This document shows positions 44,901 through 56,121 of a stretch of DNA of 64,000 nt, piece by piece. Where the stretch lies: NCBI GenBank assembly GCA_002914805.1, contig JXTB01000312.1:283712-347711 (forward strand). Reading direction: 5' to 3'. Position 1 is the first letter of the stretch, and each line of letters begins with the position of its first letter. Position numbers and translations under genes: made by a program. Origin of the DNA: Parasponia andersonii. Its lineage: Eukaryota > Streptophyta > Magnoliopsida > Rosales > Cannabaceae. Under the pieces are notes generated by a model. That model was not told where the DNA came from. It was given only the letters and a program-made list of their open reading frames with translations, and ran no database searches.

Positions 44901-47900
44901 AATGCTGTAAGTATGCCAGGCCTAAAAGCACCACTAACATCTCGTAAGAGCTGGAGACGATCCTCTTCAAGTCCTTGGTTCTTCATTTCCTGTTGAACAA
45001 ACCAAAATATTGCAGCATTAGTATTTCAAGAGCTTATTCTAATGCTACAAGGTGATTCTGTTATGGTAAATATGAGTTTGAAAGAATAACATATTTAGGT
45101 GTGAATCTGAAGTCATGAGTGATCAACCAAGTCTCTGGTATGATAGCTTTGAGTCATTAAGCTTTTTGGCATGCTATGCAAGTTAAGGAAATTATCCAAA
45201 ACTTGGGACTCTTATGAAAACGAAATTCGAAACTTGTGTAGACCTCAAACTATAAGTATTTTGCGAATGATTCATCTTGACTTGAAGCTGCATGAATGGG
45301 AAAGGGATATGGAGAAGGGACTTACAGCAGGCATATCAACATAATAATTCACATGGTCAAATGCAAGTGACAAAGGCTGAAAGGGCAGCACCATTCCTCT
45401 TTTACTAGGTTCACTCTCAGAAGTACTAATTTTCGACTTGTCTGGACTGTTCATCACTGCCATATCAACACCTGTCATAATCATATTATCATACTTATAC
45501 TTTCTTTCTATTCATTCAAATATAAAATTTTACATGTAATGGAAGATGCATTCTGGTACCTTCAGACAAGGGGACAGTAGATGGCGAATTTCTTTCTGTC
45601 CTCATTGTTCTATGCTTTTCGTCAAAGCGTGACTCACTTTTGAATATTTTCTTGTTTTCTTCCTCCAGAACGAAAGATTTAGAGTCTTCGAGAGCTATAT
45701 TCGGTGTCAAAGAATAATCAGAGCTAACAAATCTTAGTATGACATTACCAAATCAATATTATTATAAGATCGGATGCCTTACGATTCAAGAACGTGAGTG
45801 CTGCAATAAAACAGATGTTGAAAAGCAGAGAAAACCCAAAGAGTGCTCCCACACATATCCAGTACCAGTAGTCTTCTGTAAACATGCCTCTGGCCTTGAG
45901 AAGAACCTTTCCAACTGTGGGTTCGGAGATTCTTGGATCGGTATTGGGCTGTAACAACGAAACGACATTGTGGTATTGTAATGATGGGAATAGTTCTAGC
46001 CTCCAAAGGAAAATGTCAAACAGAAAATAATATGTTGGAGTTCTGAGGGATCTTACTGAGCTCCATCTTTTATCAAGAAATTCATTAATTACTATAGCAT
46101 TCTGTCCATACATCATGGGGGAGATATAGTAGCCCCAAATCATCCATGGCTGGATGTCATCTACAAAAATAGGAAGGTCTTACATGTTTAACTATCATAA
46201 ATATAATACACTAACAAGCAGAACAACTACAGTAGGTATTGGGATTGTGAAATATTAGCCAATTCAAGCATTATATTATAGTTAACAACATAAGAGGTTA
46301 GCTGAGAACCTTTGGCGACAATGAATCCACCAAGAACAAAAACCAATAGTAGTGTGAAGGTTCCAAGTGTGTTTGCAATAACTTGAGTTCTTCCAATGGC
46401 TGCGATGAAACGGAAAAGAGAGAGAGCCATCTGATGCACACCAAAAAATGCCAATAGTTGCCGGAAGAACCTGTCATATTTTAAAGTATACTGTTTAAAA
46501 CTTATATTTGTATAGTATGTAATACGAAATATTGTTGTGCGCTAACATACCTACTAGCAGCAGGAGCAAATCCAATTGTGTAATAAGTGAGGATGATCCA
46601 TATTCCTGACTCCATAAGTGAGATAGGAATCCTAAGGATCCAAATTGGTAAGGCAAAAGCCCATGCAGGATAAAACATGAAATCCCTCTGTTTGAAAAAC
46701 ACAGGAAGCCTAAACATAGTCATTGCAAGCTCTGCCATCCCATTGAACATTACATTAATAAGACTGAAAAACAGTGCACCATAAAATTTCCCTCCATCTT
46801 CCACTCGGCCATGCTTCATTTCTGTTCTTAGAAATACTGTCATGGCGATTATCGACATGATTGTAATCTGAGTTGTCTTGAATATGTATACAAACGAGTT
46901 GCGCTTCATCAGGAGCCACTCTCTTGCAAAACAAGCCCTGAAGAGCTCCCAGTTCGAGATTCCATACTTCTCTTTCACCAATGCAGCCGGATGAGTTTTG
47001 GATCTATCATAAGGAACTCCAAGTTCTTCAGAGAGTTTTTGGCCGATGTGGAAATTTTTGAAGCGGTCAACGAACTCTTCTGCACTAAAATATTGATAAG
47101 GCTCATTCTTTTTGAACCAGTACTGCTCTTGGTCCTTTCTGGAAGTAACCTCTTGCAGAAAGTCAGCAACACCTTTTCTTTCAGGGCATTTGAAGCCAAC
47201 ACTTTCGAAAAACTCTAGCACATTCTCACGTGGACCTTGGTAAACAATCTGACCTTCTGAGAGTAAAATAATGTCATCAAAAAGCTCAAAAGTCTCAGGT
47301 GCTGGTTGCAATAGAGAGATGATCATAGTTACATCCATTATGTGAACCATCTGCCTCATAAACCTGACAATCTGGAAGGTTGTTGAACTGTCTAGACCTG
47401 TCGATATTTCATCCATGAAAAGAGCTTTCGCAGGTCCAACCAGCATTTCTCCTACATTCATTATGAAAAATTACTAATGATGCTGCTATTAAACAAAGAA
47501 AACAGCTTATCAGAGCTCATAAAAGGGCCCATTTACACAATTTTTTCTCTGTTTGTACTCTTTTGTGTATGTAGTTCATACCTGTAGTTATACGTTTCTT
47601 TTGTCCACCAGATATCCCCCTTCTCATCTCATCACCCACCATAATATCAGAACATATGTCTAGACCAAGGATCTGTAGACATTCACTTAGTTAAGTCTCT
47701 GAAACTTAATTTAACAACTGAAGTGATGTATTGGATAGAATATACGACAAACCTTAAGAACATAATCTGTAACTAAACTAGTTTCTTGTCCTGCCAGAGC
47801 CGTGGCTTTCATGAATGCATCGATCTCAGGATCAGGTTTTATTCCAGCCTCTTTTTCTCTTCTACACAATTCTGCCAGCAGCTCGTATCTGGTACCAACC

Positions 47901-49678
47901 CCAAGGCAGCGACCAGAGAAGTCCAGTGTTTCTCTGACTGTCATCTCTCCATGATGAAGATCATGCTGCCCAATATAAGCACATGTTCTTTGAGTAATAA
48001 ACTCCGACAATTCGTGACCACAGTAAGTGACTCTCCCAGAGGACTGTTTACATGATCAAACGATGGCGAAGTCAGAACTTTTACAAGATTTTCAGAGTGT
48101 ATTACTAAGATTATTGAAGTCTCAGAAGTGGTTTTTGGAATCCTTACGAATAGTTGGAGAAGCATAAGGTGACCATAGAGAAAAGACAATAAGAGTCATA
48201 ATAGTTTCTTCTCCACATATACTATTTGTTGCATCAGAATAAATTTGAAAGATAATGTTAATTGTTAGGAGAAGTTAAGGACGACACACCCTCAGATTCT
48301 TATCTGTCTTCCCTGAAAGTGACCGAAGCAATGTAGTTTTCCCTGATCCTGGAGGTCCTAGAAGCAATGTCATTCTATATAACACAAATCAAATCAGTGT
48401 ATTGTACATAAAGAAATCATTTGGTTCTATAGGGAAAGTGCATAAAAGTAATTGTCCTATTTTCCCATACAAAAGGTTTCTGAAATGAATTTTTGTCAAC
48501 TAATTAGGATATTATATGATCCTGAGAATGACACAAGAAATTTTGTGACAACACAATGGAAACATTTAATGAAATTAAAGAGATATACCTCGATGGCTTT
48601 ACCAATCCACTTACATCACGGATTATCTTGACAACCCTTTTCTTGGATGGGAAAAGCTTAATAAATCCAAGAATTCCCTGATCATTGGTGGGGGGGGAGG
48701 AGAAAAGGTAAACAAATCAATATATAGTGATGATTCACATACATTTAAGTAACTTAGATAAAAGCATACTGATAGCCTCCATCCAACCAACTGCTTTGCT
48801 TAAACGAATAATCATTAGAAGTTCAGACTATGTAATTCTTATGAAAAAGCTAATATTATATCATCATTTTGTAAAAAGATCATGGAGTTAAATTATTCAA
48901 TCTCAAAATTGAAATTAAATTTGAATCATCACAGACTTGAGATTTTGGACAAAAGTGTAACTCTATTCATCACAAGACAACACAACACAACCAAAATTCA
49001 AATAATTTAATCAAGAAGAGAAGAAAAAAGAAGAAAGTACCTCAATGGTGTTCAAGGTAGAATTCAAGAGAGTAGGAAGAGCCCTGGTTCCAACATAAGC
49101 ATCTCCTTCAATCCACATATCCTCAAATCTCACTTCGATTTTCGGAATTTCGATCCCAACTCTGTTCATCAAAAATACAAAAAGCAAAACAGAAAAGGAT
49201 CCTTTTCTTTAACATTCTCTTCAAGTACTAATTAATAGAATTCTCCAATCTACATAAAGTCATAAACAAATTTGTATGAAACAATCAATCACCTATCAGT
49301 CCTATCTCTAAGCCTTCTAAGAAACTGCTCATTATCCTCTTCAACAACCTTAAGCACACTCTCCAAGAGAGTCCTTTTCTCCTTGATTTCCAGATTGGTA
49401 ACATCAATCTCTTGGAAACAAACTCTTCCATTAGACAAAGCCTGCCTCAACATCCCGGTCCTCAACCTATCATACGTGGGAAGCCGCTCTATCGCCGCCC
49501 ACTTAAGCTCCTCCTCGTCATCGTGTTCCCTCCCACTTCTTTGGAACAAGTCTCCCTGGCCTGTCCAAGCCTCCCGGAGGCTCGTCGAGCCCCAACTTCG
49601 CTTACTTAACGACCTTAAACTCGTAGTCCGGCTACTCAACGACCGTGCTAGATCATCTCCGGCCAACGTAGCCGCCAT
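41973..49678 (-). CDS. ABCG34-like: Full-size PDR-type ABC transporter, ABCG subfamily (closest in character to ABCG34), 1480 aa, 20 exons
   Basis: Exons, 5' to 3' on the minus strand: 49678-49293, 49161-49041, 48677-48589, 48374-48290, 48043-47753, 47672-47582, 47451-46551, 46470-46310, 46160-46057, 45948-45783, 45694-45560, 45471-45326, 44989-44657, 44435-44145, 44036-43953, 43873-43740, 43635-43408, 43123-42952, 42830-42576, 42242-41973. They join in one frame, 4443 nt with stop. Layout is the reversed full-size plan NBD-TMD-NBD-TMD: Walker [10 protein letters not shown] near residue 205, signature GISGGQKKR near 345, [13 protein letters not shown] near 370, membrane block about 510-720; then Walker [10 protein letters not shown] near 925, LSTEQRKRL near 1030, [14 protein letters not shown] near 1055, TIHQPS near 1086, and a second membrane block ending YLNFQRR. 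Such proteins export terpenoids, hormones or other small molecules across the plasma membrane; the substrate cannot be read here. All catalytic motifs are intact. Intron 13 uses a GC donor. Confidence 0.95.
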
Positions 49679-50990
49679 GTTTACGTGTCACTCAAGCAAT
49701 CTCTGCTATGCTCCAAAATATTGTGTTATGAAAACTTAACACAAAACATGTCACAAGACTTGAAAGAATGAGAGGGATTGTTTGATGATTTACGTAAGGA
49801 GAATTGGCATGTTAATGACAGATAGAAAAAGGGTAATGGAGAGTTTTGGGACAAGTTGAAAGATTAAGGCTTATGTTAATTAGTTTATTTCTGGGTTTTG
49901 TCATGTGGTTAAAAGATGTTTGGGACCATTATATTGCGGAGTCGTTATTCCCAAGGAAGTCACCGACGGTTTAATAGGACAATCACATATTGATACTGTA
50001 ATCAGGACAATTGTACAGTGTACAACCGTATGCGCGTTTCGTTACACAAAAATAATCTAAATATATGTCGGGGTGCTTTTTTATGGTGTATATATGGCAA
50101 TATTTAGCAATAATTATGTGTATATTGATGAGCTCTAGCTGGTTTTCGGTGTTTGAGTGTGAAAGAGTGATTATGACGAGTCAGATATATTTAGATAAAA
50201 ATCAATTCTTCTTAATGCGTTTGATGTGAAATATGATTTATCGCTTTAAATGATCAATTATATATACTTTGAGAATATTTTGTTCGAGTATTCTTAAAAT
50301 ATTATCGTTATTTGATTTTACTTTCTCATTCTCAAAAAAATTATTTAACTGATCATGTCAAGTGTTATTGGTAAAATAAATTCCAAAAATCATTCCATTT
50401 ATATTAAATTGAAAATTAAAAAGGCAACAAACAAAAAAGGAAAAAAAAATATATTGGAATTAAGTAAAGGGGAATCTTTCAATTCGATTCCCTAAAATAG
50501 GAAAAGTAAATCTGAAACCTCATTCGCTACATTATGATTTAGAAGATCGAAATGTAAGTAATGTTATAAATAGTATATAGTGTATAGCTTTATATATGTA
50601 ATATTATAGCATATAATATGAAAATAAAGTAATAACACAGAATTTTCGCTTTCTTTCTCTCAATTTTTTTTTTCTTGATCAGCCAATTTAGGCTTAAAGG
50701 AAGGGATCAATTTACAAGTTTTAACCAAAGGAGCATCTTAAAGATTTTGATATGTATCATCCTAATGACCTAATGATATCTTAAAGAAATCAAAAGAAAA
50801 CATCTACAAAAGATCCACAAAAGATCCACAAAAATTAAGTTTAATTTGCCGTATGAAGTGAAATTGGAATGAAAATATGAGATCATTTGCTATTACATAT
50901 AGTTTTCAATTAGGCCAAATTGAAGAAATTCAACAAAAACTATTTTAGAACTCATTCTATGTATGTTCATATATACACTGACTGATACAC
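49679..50990. other. Upstream region of the ABCG gene, likely promoter
   Basis: No other gene is seen. The short leader region next to 49678 is AT-rich. I cannot fix a TATA box with confidence. Confidence 0.35.

Positions 50991-50992
<2 letters not shown>

Positions 50993-51035
<43 letters not shown>
50993..51035. repeat. (TA)n microsatellite
   Basis: About 20 TA units, about 1.3 kb upstream of the ABCG start. Confidence 0.9.
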
Positions 51036-51037
<2 letters not shown>

Positions 51038-53673
51038 TACAGATTCATTTTTAGAGACGAAAGAAAATCAGGGAGATATATTCAAAGAGACAATTACCCT
51101 ATCCTCTTTAATTAGGATAGTGATACAGCATTATAGGTTGGCAGTATTAAAAAAAGACATAGAGTGAAAAGGGGAAATAACAATTATAATAACAAGAGAA
51201 AACGGCCGTTTGGTATGAATTCGTTCATAATTTACTTGAAACGAAAATTATAATATTTTTTATTTAATATTAGATTTTAAAAATAAAATTGTGTTTGGTA
51301 ACATTGCATTTAGTAATACTTTTGGTAATACTGGCTTTTTATTTATTGAAGTGCAAATAAAAAGGGAAAAATCATTAATTCTTTTGATAAATAATACATT
51401 TTACCTAAGTTTGGTAGGGTATCATGTCATATTTTGGGCTCCTTGGAATCGCCGAGACCGGGTCAACAACGTTGCTAGTGGCCACCAGCGTAGTTTAGGA
51501 TCGGTGCGAGCTAATTATATTATCAATGGTATGTTGGTGTTATATATTGGTGACATAGTGTAGTATAGTATTATATAGGGTTATCTGTGTGTTGCGGGAT
51601 TAATCCATGTCCTAGGGGGTCATTTGACGTTATCAAAGATCATCAACATTTGATTCAGCCAAAAAAAGAAGAAAAAAAAATGTGTAGAGAGTGGTACACT
51701 AAATAGTAATTGTATAATCAATAGTTGAGCACGCATTAATTTTCTTTTGACTAATTGTGTAGAGATTTGCGGAGGACCAATTGACTTCTGTGTCAAGCAT
51801 CTAAAATAATACTATTTCTTTTTCTTTTTGACTAAACTAGATATACTAGTTCTAATCTTAACTTTTATTTTTCATTTTAACCAACTCATGTGATAGTTTA
51901 CTTATTGTCTTGTGATTAGTACGTTAAATTGTATTATATATGATATTAATGTCACGTTCTAATTGAATTGAATAAACTCAGTTCGTACAAGTTAATAATA
52001 GTGACAACTCAATTGGTATTAAAAAAAAAAAATTAGTATTGGTGCTTATTATTCTTAGTTTTAAGATTAAATGCACTAGGAACACAAGGAGCTCTTTTGT
52101 TTTCTGTACCAAAGATGAACCCAAAGATTTTTCGTTTTTTTTTTCATCCTAAAAATTGAACCCAAAGAAAAAGGGAAAAATCTTTAAAAAAAATTAAAAA
52201 TAAAAGAAACATGAGTAGATACATACAAGAAATATTAGTTGTTGAAAAAGAAACGTTCATGAGAAATAATCAAATATGAGGTCATGTCAAGAACCAAAAG
52301 CTTTTAAGCCGTTACTAACTTACAAATCACCTAATAAAATGAAGAAAAGACACAAGAAACAAGCCTATTTCTTCGACCTGCTTCTTTAACTTGTTCAATA
52401 TTTTTTTTTTAATTGGATTAATTATAGTAACACAAGAGCATCTTCGTTGCATGTGCAAACAAATGAATGTTAAGATTTGGTATTTGTTTAGTAATTGCAT
52501 TATTGTCACTGCAAGGTAATGGTAGTGCAACTAATATTCATTTGTACTCCATTAAAAATTTAAAACTAAACTATTAACTTAGGGTTTGCATCCTTTTGTT
52601 GATTCTTATTCTAATAGTGAAATAAGAAGTACAAAGTTACAGACTTTATTAATATATTTTATTAATATATATATATATATAGAAGTATCGATGAACTTGG
52701 AACAGTGTCGTTCCACCGGCTCCACCGGCCATATTGCTTCAACTATGCGCTTTTCTTTCTTTTTCTTTTTTATTTTTTTTCTGTTTTTTATGTTTTTGTT
52801 TTTTGAGATTGACACATAGTTTTAAGTTCTAATTATATCCTATTAGTATTTACTAACAGCGTACTTGAATTGCTTGATTCTCTGTTTTTTTATTATTACT
52901 ATTAAATTTTAATATTGAATGGGTCCCACATAAATAATACCTTAATACATCCCCTTTGCCACTTTTTTTTCCTCAGGGGCTTTTTTTTTTTTTTTTGAAT
53001 AAACAATTTCGCTTTTTTTTTTGGTTGGAAATGAACAATTTACTTTTAATAGCCCCATTAAAGAAATTTGTGTCCGTTATTACTGAAATGCATCGTCCCA
53101 ATTAATTATATTAAAATGCGTTTATGATTAATATTTATAAGAATAGAGATTTAAACTTATTTTATTTTTAATTAACAATAAAGCATTTACTGTGTAATTG
53201 GAAGCGTCTTTAGTAATAACTATGTGAAATGTATGGCCCTGCATGCTTATATATTATCTTTATATTTTATTTTTGGTGCTCTATTGCTAATTTTCTTTTT
53301 TCTCTGCTCACCTGTTTTCTAGTTAGACACCTTTCTAAAATTTGAAATTTAAATATTTTCTTAGCGCACCTGTCTCTAATAATTTTTATTCTAAAATTAG
53401 ATATTAAAAAAATCCAATAAAATTTCTTTTCTCATCTACTAGTTCTAGAATCTCCAAATATTTATCTTCTTCAATATTTCTCTTTCTGGATAAAAATTTC
53501 TAGATATTTTAATATATTATTTTTAATTAAAAGAATAGATATAATAATTTTGGGATTCAAATTATCAATTAATTTTCATTATTTTGTGTTATTATTTATT
53601 TATTTATTTATTTATTCTAAAAAAAGTTAAGGTTCTTGAGTTATTTTTCATAAACATTAAATTAAAGTTTTTA

Positions 53674-53675
<2 letters not shown>
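51036..53675. other. AT-rich spacer, no supported gene
   Basis: A GGCCGTTTGGTATGAATTCG sequence at about 51204-51223 resembles the end of a GGGCCCGTTTGG-type element, but no inverted partner was found. A (TA)n run lies at about 52668-52681 and (TTTA)n at about 53596-53617. The ORF at 51291-51563 has no recognisable family. Confidence 0.4.
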
Positions 53676-53725
<50 letters not shown>

Positions 53726-53741
53726 TGTGTGTGTGTGTGTC
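53676..53741. repeat. Compound (TA)n(GA)n(GT)n microsatellite
   Basis: About 14 TA, 11 GA and 9 GT units run directly into each other, a transition typical of serial dinucleotide slippage. Confidence 0.92.
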
Positions 53742-53957
53742 ACTTAATCAAAATTATTGAGATTTAAAAGGATACGCTCATCTATAGTTTCAAAAGCTTA
53801 ATCTAACTAAAGGGATTGTAACTTTTTTTCAAGGTTTTTCTTTTTAATTTCAAGAATGATAGATTTCATCAAAGGTATTCAAAGGACAATGATAGATTTC
53901 ATCAAAAGTGTCTAAAGGGGTGTGTTAAGAACTAATATTGTAATTAAAAACAAATAT

Positions 53958-56121
53958 TCTAGTGTTAAGAAATTAAGATTTCAATATTATTCACTCTTAT
54001 TTTGAAGATAACAAACATTTAATTTTGTACTAATGATTTAACTTGAGTGTATAGTGAAATAGCTTTAAAAGTTCTAACTCAAGTTGATTAAAGAATCAAG
54101 CTTGAAGATAGATATATATTGAACTTATTAGAATCAAGCTTGAAGAAGGACATAGGGTATATTTCATATTTAGTCTTGTATTTGATTTAGTTCATTGCAC
54201 ATAAATTCCCTTTATATTGGCTCATATTTTCAAAAAAGTTTTCAAACTATTTTAATTTTAAAATAATTATTTTATTATAGAAGTTGAAAATAGAAAATAA
54301 TGAATTTTTTAAATAGGCAAAATATTCTTTAATACGTGATTTCTTATGTTCAAATAAGTTATAAATATATTTGAAATCATGATTATTTGAAATAAGCTAA
54401 AAAGAGATTTTCTATTTGCAAACTAGAATATGTTTTAATATGAATACTTTCTAAATTATTGTTAAATATCTTTATGAAACTAAAACAAGTTTACAATAGC
54501 TAAAATATTCTTTCAAATTGATTTCTAATATTTTTAAAATGTTTAAAACATATTTAGAAGTCAGAATTTAAAAAACACCAAAAGCTGTCAGAATTTGAAA
54601 AAATGCCAAAAAGCTGACAAAAACTGAAAGTTTTAGGTAGACTGAAAATAACTATTGGTAGACCAAAAATATCATCTGGTAGACTAAAAACTTCAATATG
54701 ACTATTAAATTTTGACTGTCATTGCCGTACTACCAACGGCTAGTTTTTGGAAGTCTACCAGAAACTTGACCGGTCTTCCGAAAATTTTAGAAACTGCAGT
54801 CATAAACATCTAGTTTTACTCAAGTTTATAAATAGAAGTTATTTAAGACTTGAAAAAGATTTTGCATGAATCTAAATTGTTATCTAACTACTTTCAAAGT
54901 ACAAAAGTCTATTTTTATATTAATTAACTTTCAAATCATATTGAACCAATTTTAGAACATCTATTATGCATTTTCTCAAATCTCCTAAGTTAAAATTGTA
55001 TTCATTAATTTTATGAGAAGAGTTCTTGTAACAGCACTGGGCCTCACCCAAAAGTGCTAGCTTGAAGGTACTTTTAGGTTCATGGACTACTACTTAAATA
55101 CTTATGATCTTCCCAGAGCATACCCGATGTGGAACTTGGGGTATTACAATCTCTCCCCTTTAAGGGCCTAGCGTCCTCGCCAGAGGTCCATATTCAATAG
55201 CCCACATATAACTCTTATGGGCGGGGTCCACATTCACCATGATTTCGGCCCGTGGCAGCCTTCCAAGGCCCACAGGTATGGACTGGATCATCTCTGATAC
55301 CAAATGTAACACCACTGGGCCTCACTCAAAAGTGCTAGCTTGAGGTACTTTTGGACTCATGGACTGCTACTTAAATACTCATGACCTTCTCAGAGCATAC
55401 CCAATGTGGGACTTGGGGCATTACAGTTCTTGAGTGTGTTCACTTTGTATTGTTGAAAAATCATTGAGTGTGAGGTGAGGTTGGTATCAGATTCATAAAC
55501 AACTCGATTTAGATGAGGTTACCACCAGAGTCTAAACAACCTGATTTAGGTGAGGTTGCCACTGGAGTCTAAATAATCTGAGTGTATGTAAGGTTATCAC
55601 TAGAATCTAAACAACCCGTGAGTTGGTGAGATTGGCACCATTATTTAAACACCCTAGTATATTTGAGATTGACACTAGAGTCTAAACAATCCGTGGTTAG
55701 ATATAATTGAACTGGATTCAAAATTATTGTAAAGTTTGGGTAAGTTTAAGAAGAATTCACTCTGTTTGTACACTGGTCAATCAAGTCTATAATCTTGATC
55801 CGATAGTGAAAAGTTCAAAGTAAGTTGCTGAGAGTCGGGAACGTAGACAAATTGTCGTGTTTGTCAAACTTCGTAAAAATTAAGTTTGTATTTTCTCTAT
55901 CCCTACACTGTTTACTTATTGCAAGCTATTTAATTGACTGTTTGATATATAGTATATTTAATATACTTGATATTATTGTTATATACTTGATATTATTATT
56001 TATTTAGCTTCAAAATTTAAAAATAGTGATTTATGGTTTTACATAGTCAAAAAATTTCTGAAGAAGTTTTAAAACTCAATTCACCCCTCTCTTGAGTAGT
56101 CAATCTTGGGCTAACATCTAG
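53958..56121 (+). mobile_element. SIRE-like solo LTR with perfect target duplication, carrying a nested TRIM
   Basis: The sequence 53963-56116 begins TGTTAAGAAATTAAG and ends TCTTGGGCTAACA, flanked on both sides by TCTAG (53958-53962 and 56117-56121). It shares blocks with the copia LTRs at 27173 and 34727: the ACTTGAGTGTATAG start region, GGTCTTCCGAAAATT and TTTATAAATAGAAG promoter blocks, GTGAGGTTGGTATCAGATTC, and CAATTCACCCCTCTC near the end. There is no internal region or second LTR, so it is a solo LTR left by LTR-LTR recombination. About 400 bp of its 2154 bp is the nested TRIM. A CAACCTGATTTAGGTGAGG-type segment is tandemly repeated at about 55480-55690. Confidence 0.88.
55022..55430 (-). 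mobile_element. TRIM retrotransposon (399 bp), nested, minus orientation
   Basis: Two LTRs (55027-55148 and 55305-55425, ~121 bp) both read TGTAACA...TTACA on the plus strand. On the minus strand the primer site TTTGGTATCAGAGA (complement of about 55291-55304) follows the first LTR and a purine tract AAAGGGGAGAGAT precedes the second. Target duplication GTTCT at 55022-55026 and 55426-55430 is perfect. No ORF, as expected of a terminal-repeat retrotransposon in miniature. Confidence 0.92.

Noticed and set aside
45560-45948. Apparent frameshift between exons 10 and 11 of the ABCG gene
   Set aside because: It arises only if the upstream acceptor near 45724 is used. The acceptor at 45695-45696 restores the frame and the expected NPLxDSK sequence.
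51204-51560. A second GGGCCCGTTTGG-type transposon
   Set aside because: Only one end-like sequence is present; no inverted partner was found within several kilobases.
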